Origin: a virus
Strand: one strand, 5' to 3'
DNA length: 44,540 nt
IMG/VR virus record: IMGVR_UViG_3300011253_000967
Coordinates: 1 to 44,540 of that record
The notes beneath the pieces were generated by a model. That model did no database searches. It was not told the DNA's origin and worked only from the letters and a program-made list of their open reading frames with translations. Of this stretch, positions 39,242 to 44,540 are shown one piece after another; the first letter of the stretch is position 1; every line of letters starts with the position of its first letter. The translations under genes and the position numbers were made by a program.

Positions 39242-41848
39242 TTGACAGACGAAAAAACGCCGCCCAACGAAGGCCCCGGCGAGCCTAAACCCTTTCACCT
39301 AAAACCCGTCGACGGTGACACGAAGGACGCGCCGCCTGTGCTCATTCCGAAGCACCTCGAGGACCTAGAAGCGTCCGGGTTGAACGCCGAAACGATCGCG
39401 GCGTGCGGCATCTATTCCGAAACCGCGAGCGCGCCCGTCGCTGCTTGCCTGGGGTATGCGTGGCGCGGCGGCGGCGGGATGATCATTCCGTTTCGTGACT
39501 ACGATTCGCGAGCGATCATCTTCCGCAGAGTCAAGCCGGACAAGCCGCGGTTTCGCGTCCGGAAGGGGAAGAAAAAACCGGTCAAGTATGAGCACCCGCG
39601 CGCCATCGCGACGGCGCCGTACTTCGGACCGTCGACGCTCAACAAGCAACGGCTCGGAAGCGAAAACCGAATCGTTTGGACCGAAGGCGAAAAGAAGACC
39701 CTTGCGCTAGACCAGATGGGATTTGCCGCCATCGGCCTGACGGGCGTGCACAACTTCAACGACGCGAAGAAACTGAAAAACGGTGACGGGCTCGCGTGGC
39801 ATCCGGCGTTGGTCAAAATCGCCGGGCGCTACATCGCGAACAAGGACCACTATATCGTCTTCGATTCGGACTCTATGACGAATGACGACGTGATGTTCGC
39901 GGCGCGGCGTTTGGCGGGGTTGCTGCTCGACACGAAGGCGCGTTCGGTGCGTTTCGTTGTCATCCCCGGCGGTGAAAAAAAGTTGGGCATCGATGACTAT
40001 CTAGTCGAGCACGGCGAAGCGAAAGCAAAGGCGCTTTTCGACGTCGCGGCAAAGGTCGCCATGGGCGAAGAGCTAGAGCCCATCGCGCCGCGCGACCCGC
40101 TCGTAAAACTCGATTCGCTCGCGTGGTTGAAACCCGCGAAGGTGAGCCCGGACCTTCGCTTGCCTCCGCGCTTTGAGATTCGTCGCGACCGCTCTTTGTG
40201 GATCGAACCACTGGATCCGCAAGCGGACATGAAAGAGCTTACGCGTTCGGTGGTGCTCCCTGTTCGTCTCATGCGCGAGCACGCCGGCGAAGCGGAGCGC
40301 GTCGAACTTGCATGGTTCGTTCGTGGCGAATGGCGGCGCGCCGTCGTCAACCGGCATTCGTTGCGAGACTCGCGGAGGCTGCTCGCCGACACGCCGCCGT
40401 CGATGGCCATCACTTCGAATAACGCGAGCGCCATCGTCGCATGGTTCGAAGAATACATGAGGCACAACGAAACGCGATTGCGATGCGTGAGCTACGTTAG
40501 CGTTGGCGGGTGGCAAGACAACATAGCGGGCACCTGCTTTATGTTGGACCAACCCATCGCGAGGGGCGTCGAAGAAACGCTAGTAGGCGACGACATGGGA
40601 GACAGCGCGAAAACGCTTTCGGCACTCAAGCCGAAGGGTAGTTATGACAAGCACATAGGTGTGCTTCGTGAGGCGTTCGAAGCGGATGACACCGCGGCGA
40701 TTGCGATACTCGCGGCACTCGCCGCGCCGCTGCTCAAAGTGTTCAACGCGCCGAACTTCACGATCAACCTTTACGGAGATTCGTCGACGGGCAAAACGTC
40801 CATGATGAAAGTGGCGACGTCGACGTACGGCGACCCTTCGTCGCCTCAGTGGGTCGCTAGTTGGAATGCTTCCGCGGCCGCGATGGAGGCCAGGGCTCAA
40901 GTCTTGTGTGACTTGCCGTTGCCCTTTGACGAGGTCGGTTCGGGCGAACAACGCGCGATTGAAAAGTCCGTGTACATGCTCAACAACGGAACCGGCCGCG
41001 CGCGTTCAAATCAGCAACTAGGAACACGCGAAACGGCAAGTTGGCGCAGCATTGTTTTCTCGACAGGCGAACACCAGTTGGTTGACCGTCACGCAACTAC
41101 GGGTGCGCAAATCCGCGTGCTTCAGTTCAATGTGGTTCGCTTCGGCGGGGAGCGCGGCGCGGCGTGGGTCGATACGATGCGCGACACGTGCGAGGCGAAT
41201 AGCGGCAACGTGGGGCGCAGGTGGATCGAAGCGCTGGTTGACGTCGATGACTGGCGCGGCGTGATCGAAGAGTATGAGGACGCGAAGGCGTGGTTTCGTG
41301 AGAACGCGCAAGGTCAGCTCATGAAACGCCAGGCGGTTTACTTCGCGCTCATGTGGATGGCGGAATGCCTTGCGCATGAATACCTCGGCTTAGGCGACGA
41401 AAACGGAGAGACGGTCAAGGCGTTCTTTTTGGACGAAGACAACCGCGAGGAAATCGAGAGCGCGTCGACGCGCGCGCTCGAATGCGTTTCGCAGTGGCTT
41501 GCTTCAAGCGCGGAATCTTTCCCCGCTTTGGTGTCGGACGCCGGCGGAAAGCTCAAGACAGAGCGAAAGCAAGTCGGCGCACGTCTGCTCGCGGGCGTCC
41601 GCCACGGCACAAGGGTCTACGTGCTTACGTCCGCCCTTCGCGATCGTCTTTCGAAAGAAGGGATCAACTATTCAGAAGCGTGCGGCGGATGGAAGCGTGA
41701 GGGCTTTACGGCGTGCGATTCGAAGCGGATGGATACGCGGGTCAAGTTCAACGGGGAGCGCGTTCGCGTAGTGAGTTTGTCTTGCGAAGCGCTTGGAGTT
41801 GAACCACTGGACGAAGACGAAGCGGCGCGGGAGTTTCAGGATGCATAG
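39242..41848 (+). CDS. TOPRIM-like (DUF3854) / DUF927-type primase-helicase
   Basis: This 868-residue protein probably drives replication initiation. The N-terminal region has WTEGEKKTLALDQMGF and GLTGVHNF (DUF3854/TOPRIM-like Glu), YIVFDSDSMTNDD (the D-x-D of TOPRIM) and KLGIDDYLVE. The middle part, about 300-480, is the DUF927 linker. The helicase/ATPase has Walker A NLYGDSSTGKTSM, Walker B-like LPLPFDEVGSGEQ and IVFSTGEHQL (sensor-like). TTG 39242 with AAGGA at 6 bases is the best start. The frame is open back to a GTG at 39161 without a site. No polymerase gene is present. Confidence 0.85.
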   Translation: MTDEKTPPNEGPGEPKPFHLKPVDGDTKDAPPVLIPKHLEDLEASGLNAETIAACGIYSETASAPVAACLGYAWRGGGGMIIPFRDYDSRAIIFRRVKPDKPRFRVRKGKKKPVKYEHPRAIATAPYFGPSTLNKQRLGSENRIVWTEGEKKTLALDQMGFAAIGLTGVHNFNDAKKLKNGDGLAWHPALVKIAGRYIANKDHYIVFDSDSMTNDDVMFAARRLAGLLLDTKARSVRFVVIPGGEKKLGIDDYLVEHGEAKAKALFDVAAKVAMGEELEPIAPRDPLVKLDSLAWLKPAKVSPDLRLPPRFEIRRDRSLWIEPLDPQADMKELTRSVVLPVRLMREHAGEAERVELAWFVRGEWRRAVVNRHSLRDSRRLLADTPPSMAITSNNASAIVAWFEEYMRHNETRLRCVSYVSVGGWQDNIAGTCFMLDQPIARGVEETLVGDDMGDSAKTLSALKPKGSYDKHIGVLREAFEADDTAAIAILAALAAPLLKVFNAPNFTINLYGDSSTGKTSMMKVATSTYGDPSSPQWVASWNASAAAMEARAQVLCDLPLPFDEVGSGEQRAIEKSVYMLNNGTGRARSNQQLGTRETASWRSIVFSTGEHQLVDRHATTGAQIRVLQFNVVRFGGERGAAWVDTMRDTCEANSGNVGRRWIEALVDVDDWRGVIEEYEDAKAWFRENAQGQLMKRQAVYFALMWMAECLAHEYLGLGDENGETVKAFFLDEDNREEIESASTRALECVSQWLASSAESFPALVSDAGGKLKTERKQVGARLLAGVRHGTRVYVLTSALRDRLSKEGINYSEACGGWKREGFTACDSKRMDTRVKFNGERVRVVSLSCEALGVEPLDEDEAAREFQDA

Positions 41849-42020
41849 GCGTGAACAAGAATACGAAAGCGAACTTTTGTATTGGGCTCTATTCGCTTGG
41901 CGCGCGATTTTGTGGCGGCGCTACTTCCGCACTGATGATTGCGCGAAGAGAGCAGCGAACGCGGTCTTTCGGCACTCCGATTGCGTCCGCGGCATGACGG
42001 AGGCGTGGCCCAATGAATAA
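41841..42020 (+). CDS. Small hypothetical protein
   Basis: This 59-residue protein begins at ATG 41841 inside the end of the primase-helicase (overlap 8 bases). It has an aromatic helix (ELLYWALFAWRAILWRRYF) that is amphipathic or weakly membrane-like, and two cysteines (TDDCAKRA, RHSDCVRG). It lies right before the iteron region and could help origin opening or be a phage membrane protein. No family recognised. Confidence 0.5.
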   Translation: MHRREQEYESELLYWALFAWRAILWRRYFRTDDCAKRAANAVFRHSDCVRGMTEAWPNE

Positions 42021-42447
42021 CCGTGACAAAACGTTACGTTCGTTCCCTTCTGTCACATGGTCACGCGTTGTGACATACGTCAACATATATGAGGGTGCAC
42101 GTATGGTCATAAGCGGAGTGTATCCATTTGTTCACGGGCCACGTGGGCCACGGCACCTCTGTAAGTCTGCGGAATCATTGGCGTGGCTCACGTGGCCCAC
42201 GTGGCCCACCGAAATCATGGGGGGTCGGATGCGCATGCAGGCGGGTGCGGGTGCGGGCGCGCACACGAGCCTATGGCGCAGACGGTGGGCCATGTGGGCC
42301 ACACTCAATGAATTGATTGAATTTCTATACATATATATATGGAAAACCGGCCCAAAACGGCCAAAACTACATGTAGTACACCGTGGCCCACTTTCAAAAA
42401 TCCAAAGTGGGCCACACCTCAAAAAGTGGGCCACGGGAGCAAGGTAA
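42013..42447 (+). CDS. Doubtful ORF across the origin-like region
   Basis: This frame of 144 codons starts at ATG 42013, overlapping the previous stop, and ends with TAATG shared with the next gene, so its edges look like the coupled genes around it. Its content argues against coding: it translates the iterons into repeated WPTWPT and the AT-rich tract into LYIYIW, with no recognisable domain. Most likely it is an open frame in a regulatory/origin region. Confidence 0.25.
   Translation: MNNRDKTLRSFPSVTWSRVVTYVNIYEGARMVISGVYPFVHGPRGPRHLCKSAESLAWLTWPTWPTEIMGGRMRMQAGAGAGAHTSLWRRRWAMWATLNELIEFLYIYIWKTGPKRPKLHVVHRGPLSKIQSGPHLKKWATGAR
42051..42075. promoter_or_regulatory. TGTCAC...GTGACA inverted repeat
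   Basis: TGTCAC (42051-42056) and GTGACA (42070-42075) form an inverted repeat with a 13-base spacer; another GTGACA is at 42023-42028. Similar strings occur in the divergent region at 39.06 and 39.13 kb, so one regulator could act at both. No such regulator is identified. Confidence 0.5.
42305..42347. other. AT-rich tract (possible DNA unwinding element)
   Basis: In an otherwise GC-rich window this 43-base stretch is nearly all A and T, with ATATATATAT at 42331-42340. It lies in the middle of the iteron cluster, the usual place for duplex opening in iteron origins. It also carries the best promoter-like boxes of the area. Confidence 0.6.
42313..42341 (+). promoter_or_regulatory. Candidate sigma70-type promoter
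   Basis: TTGATT (42313-42318) and TATATG (42336-42341) are separated by 17 bases, 4/6 matches each. Transcription from it would enter the gene at 42447. AT-rich DNA gives many chance matches, so this is weak. Confidence 0.35.
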
Positions 42448-43115
42448 TGCCTAAAAACAAGTCTAGAGTTCGTGGGCCACACCTCGAAAAGCCCACGGTG
42501 CAGGGTTCAAAGCCCCAAAAAGCCAAAACGGCGACCAAATCGAAAGAGAAACGCCCTGCAAGCGCTCCTAAGCGCCGAAAGCGTTCGCCTAGGTCAAATC
42601 CCACCAAGGTGAAGAAGGAATCGACGAGCACCGCCGTCTTGCCCCGGGAATCGACGCCTGCGGTCGTTTCAGACGAGCAGCGGCGCGCCGTCGGCGTCGC
42701 TCTTTTGGAGATCTTGAACTTCCCCGCGGCGCTACTCGCGGATTTACCCAAGGCGTTCGCCATCCGATGCCACGTCCAGCGCGTCGATCCCCGCGACGAC
42801 GACGGCGAGTTCGTCATCGTGACCAGCCAAGCGCGTTACACGGCCGCGCGCGCCGCAGGCGTGCCCGCGTTCACGGGGAGCGAATGGCGCGCACTCTCGC
42901 GCGCATGCGAGCACGGGCGCGTTGGGCGGCGTGAGTTGCGCAAGTGGCTCGCGCTCAAACGCAAAAATCCATCGTGGAACTTGACGTCGCACACGGCGTA
43001 TGATGCCGGGTTCGGATGTGTTCCCACCCTCGCAAAACAAAAACCAACGTGGCGCGTGGGGCAAGTGCTCTCACGTTTGCACGCGAACATTATCAAAGTG
43101 GAGATGAGCGCATGA
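42447..43115 (+). CDS. Protein with basic histone-like N-terminus
   Basis: This 222-residue protein starts at ATG 42447, with GGAG at seven bases. ATG 42339 in the same frame would translate iteron DNA. Residues 1-65 are Lys/Arg/Pro/Ser-rich (KSKEKRPASAPKRRKRSPRS), a likely DNA- or RNA-binding tail. The remaining domain has VGVALLEILNFPAALLADLP, EFVIVTSQARYTAARAAGVP and LRKWLALKRKNPSWNLT with no known family. The gene directly after the iterons is a natural candidate for a protein acting at the origin. Confidence 0.55.
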   Translation: MPKNKSRVRGPHLEKPTVQGSKPQKAKTATKSKEKRPASAPKRRKRSPRSNPTKVKKESTSTAVLPRESTPAVVSDEQRRAVGVALLEILNFPAALLADLPKAFAIRCHVQRVDPRDDDGEFVIVTSQARYTAARAAGVPAFTGSEWRALSRACEHGRVGRRELRKWLALKRKNPSWNLTSHTAYDAGFGCVPTLAKQKPTWRVGQVLSRLHANIIKVEMSA

Positions 43116-43276
43116 GGACACACGCCGACGTGAAACGGGACTTTTTGAGAATGCGCGAGCGACGCAGGTACGCGCAATGGTTGCTCACTGTCGAAGTTGC
43201 GCTTTCGCAAATGAGCGAAGACGACATCATCGACACGCGCGCGAGAATGTTCAAGTCACGATGGTGGACGTCATGA
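43112..43276 (+). CDS. Small hypothetical protein
   Basis: This 54-residue protein starts at ATG 43112 (ATGA overlap) rather than at an upstream start, which would overlap the preceding gene. It is basic and helical (DVKRDFLRMRERRRYAQWLL) with an acidic middle (QMSEDDIIDT). It ends KSRWWTS and the stop overlaps the RuvC-like start. No family recognised. Confidence 0.5.
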   Translation: MRTHADVKRDFLRMRERRRYAQWLLTVEVALSQMSEDDIIDTRARMFKSRWWTS

Positions 43277-43914
43277 CAAAGACTTGGCGTTGCAATCGAT
43301 GCGGATGGCTATCACCGATGGATGCGCGAGCGTGCGCGTCGTGCGACAAGCGCAAGCCGCGTGCAAAGAAGGCGAAGCCGCCGCCCGTCTTTCGCCCTTG
43401 GAAGTGCGTTATCGTCGCACTCGACGCGGGAAGCAAAAGCGGTTGGTCGGTATGGGCGCTCGGAAAGCTTGTCGAGTCCGGCGAGTTCAACATTTACACG
43501 GACGCGGGCGTCGCAATGGTCGCGGAAGTTTGCGACAAAGCGCGCACGCTCGCGCTCAAACTTGGCGTGCCTTGGTGCGCATGGATTGAAGCATCATGGG
43601 GCGGACACATGGGCGTCGTGGGGCGCGCCGGAGCGGGTTGGTACTGGACCTATGCGCTGCGCAACGCACAGCTACCGATCGCGCGCATCGGCGACGTGTA
43701 CCCGTCCACCTGGCGCGCCCGTGCGTTGCCGAAGGGCGCAAACGGAAAGAAGCGCGACGACGTGCGCGCAGTTGAACTCGCGACCGCGCGAAAGATGGTC
43801 GAAGGTCGCAACGTGGGCCAGGACGAAGCACCCGCTATACTCATTGGAAAATGGGCAACGCAAGCGGGCGAGACTGGCGAACTGTTACCAAAAAACCAAA
43901 GGACAACGACATGA
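43273..43914 (+). CDS. Zinc-ribbon / RuvC-like resolvase
   Basis: This 213-residue protein is a fusion of a zinc ribbon (RCNRCGWLSP, then ACASCDKRK, CxxC-x10-CxxC near residues 7-24) and an RNase H-fold nuclease. The fold has VIVALDAGSKSGWSVW with Asp51, WIEASWGGH with Glu106 and GQDEAPAILIG with Asp184/Glu185, the spacing of RuvC-type Holliday junction resolvases. It would resolve branched DNA before packaging. It is ATGA-coupled on both sides. Crossover and terminase-associated roles both fit. Confidence 0.8.
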   Translation: MTKTWRCNRCGWLSPMDARACASCDKRKPRAKKAKPPPVFRPWKCVIVALDAGSKSGWSVWALGKLVESGEFNIYTDAGVAMVAEVCDKARTLALKLGVPWCAWIEASWGGHMGVVGRAGAGWYWTYALRNAQLPIARIGDVYPSTWRARALPKGANGKKRDDVRAVELATARKMVEGRNVGQDEAPAILIGKWATQAGETGELLPKNQRTTT

Positions 43915-44312
43915 GTGAAGACGAAAGCCAACGCGGCATATCGCGCGAAGAGTTCGACGCGTGGCAAGCGAAGTTCAAACGACTCGCACCCAACTGCATC
44001 GGAAGTGATGCGCAGGTGAACGAATACTTTGAGTCGCTTCAAGACATGCCAACGCCCTCGCTTCGAAACGCGTTACAGCGAAAGCTTGACCTAGAGACAC
44101 GGGGGTCGGATTTGTTCAACGAACGCGCAGCTCGGCCGGGCACCGACTACGGCATGCCGCGCGCTGAGTTTGACGAGTTCGTTGAATCGATGCGCGCGAT
44201 GGGCCACCCGGTACCGGAAGATTTGTTCGCCTACCTCCGCTGCCTTCCTATCGGGCAGGCACGCGACAACCTCGCGGCGCGCCTCAGTCATGCCAGCAAG
44301 GCGACGTCATGA
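43911..44312 (+). CDS. Helical hypothetical protein
   Basis: This 133-residue protein, ATG 43911 (ATGA overlap), has an internal duplication-like pattern: REEFDAWQAKFKRLAP with LQDMPTPSLRNALQRKL, and RAEFDEFVESMRAMGHPVP with LRCLPIGQARDNLAARL. Each is a helix followed by P-x(4-6)-A-R/N-L-A/Q-x-L. This suggests two copies of a roughly 50-60-residue helical module. No known family. It ends in ATGA. Confidence 0.6.
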   Translation: MSEDESQRGISREEFDAWQAKFKRLAPNCIGSDAQVNEYFESLQDMPTPSLRNALQRKLDLETRGSDLFNERAARPGTDYGMPRAEFDEFVESMRAMGHPVPEDLFAYLRCLPIGQARDNLAARLSHASKATS

Positions 44313-44488
44313 GTACGCGAACGCGACGCATACGACGGCGGCGAAAGCGGAAAGCGCAAGCCTTCGAACGCGCGTTCAGTCGCCTAGAATGGCTGCAAGG
44401 TCTGGCAAAAAAACTGAACGAATGCCTTGCGCCATCGTTCACCGTTGACACGGAAAAACTGTCAACGCGCGTAGGATTGACACCATGA
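44309..44488 (+). CDS. Small basic protein
   Basis: This 59-residue frame starts at ATG 44309 overlapping the preceding stop and ends TGA 44486-44488. The first 15 residues are almost all Arg/Lys (TRTRRIRRRRKRK). Then a helix (FERAFSRLEWLQGLAKKL) and a short tail follow. It is likely nucleic-acid binding. The ATGA junctions on both sides favour translation. Confidence 0.5.
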   Translation: MSTRTRRIRRRRKRKAQAFERAFSRLEWLQGLAKKLNECLAPSFTVDTEKLSTRVGLTP

Positions 44489-44540
44489 ACGCGCGCGAGC
44501 ATGCACACAGGCCCGGGGGTAACAGTATTGGGTTGCTCGT
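44485..44540 (+). CDS. Partial ORF at the right edge
   Basis: ATG 44485 overlaps the previous stop by ATGA and the frame (MNAREHAHRPGGNS onward) is open to the end of the window. If the two window ends were joined, it would stop after four further codons at the TAA that begins the T7-like promoter, giving only about 22 residues. In a longer molecule it could continue. Not assignable. Confidence 0.3.
   Translation, partial: MNAREHAHRPGGNSIGLL

Larger units (their letters stand above)
42134..42480. repeat. Iteron cluster GTGGGCCAC, candidate replication origin
   Basis: Eight exact copies of GTGGGCCAC or its complement (42143, 42192, 42201, 42294, 42383, 42407, 42426, 42472) and three one- or two-base variants (42134, 42183, 42285) lie within 347 bases. 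Copies abut in tandem with a 9-bp period at 42134/42143, 42183/42192/42201 and 42285/42294. Two others form a 12-bp inverted repeat arm (42383-42394, 42404-42415). With the AT-rich tract between them and the primase-helicase gene just upstream, it resembles an iteron origin. It could alternatively be a regulator array. Confidence 0.65.

Noticed and set aside
39065-39298. 77-codon leftward frame in the divergent region
   Set aside because: It overlaps the start of the primase-helicase and the control region and its translation has no recognisable features or ribosome site.
42143-42480. CRISPR array
   Set aside because: The repeated unit is only 9 bp, occurs in both orientations and abuts itself; spacers are irregular and there are no cas operon genes, only a stand-alone Cas4-like phage nuclease.
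1-44540. Integrase, transposase or lysogeny module
   Set aside because: No tyrosine or serine recombinase, DDE transposase or CI-like repressor motifs were found among the plausible genes; the RHH protein alone is not evidence of lysogeny.

Overview
The window reads as a near-complete or complete genome of a tailed double-stranded DNA bacteriophage with a contractile tail (myovirus morphology). The evidence is a collinear late block holding terminase, DUF935-type portal, S49 assembly protease, Mu gpT-type capsid protein, tail sheath, tail tube, frameshifted tail chaperone, tape measure, gp25-like wedge and baseplate J. The head-to-baseplate order resembles Mu-like phages. However, I see no MuA/MuB transposition genes, no integrase, no recognisable lysogeny repressor, no DNA polymerase and no RNA polymerase. 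A lipoprotein and a secreted second wall hydrolase in the lysis block suggest a Gram-negative host. The DNA is GC-rich by eye (not computed); the host cannot be named from this sequence.

Layout. (1) 1-25.6 kb, rightward: packaging, head, tail, baseplate, fibres/appendages and lysis. Most genes overlap their neighbour by 4 bases or through TAATG, so translation is heavily coupled. This block contains a nested in-frame scaffold start at 5312, a textbook -1 slippery heptamer at 11518, a terminator-like hairpin just after the major capsid gene, and an intrinsic terminator at 25514-25563. (2) 25.7-27.8 kb, rightward: small accessory genes, a PPC-motif methyltransferase-like protein and a ribbon-helix-helix protein with a 14-bp palindrome in front of it. 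(3) A 23-bp perfect stem at 27810-27861 ends both this block and the convergent leftward operon. (4) 27.9-39.0 kb, leftward: a long operon of small zinc-binding and hypothetical proteins plus a DNA recombination module. That module has a Cas4-like nuclease, a Cys-rich protein with an acidic tail, and a RecD2-type helicase whose N- and C-terminal halves are separate genes about 1.5 kb apart. A tRNA-like element with encoded CCA lies inside this operon. (5) 39.0-39.24 kb: divergent control region. (6) 39.24-44.54 kb, rightward: a TOPRIM-like/DUF927-type primase-helicase, a 9-bp iteron cluster with an AT-rich tract (candidate replication origin), a zinc-ribbon/RuvC-like nuclease and small proteins that run to the right edge.

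How it fits together. The right-hand block probably starts replication at the iteron/AT-rich region using the primase-helicase and host polymerase. The leftward block supplies end processing and recombination, RuvC-like resolution prepares DNA for packaging, and the left block packages, assembles and lyses. The first 27 bases contain an exact T7 RNA polymerase promoter although no T7-like polymerase is encoded. This is either a cloning/library remnant or a striking real element. The most unusual signals are the split RecD2, the tRNA-like gene, the iteron array, a methyltransferase with NPPD in place of NPP[YFW], and the T7 promoter.
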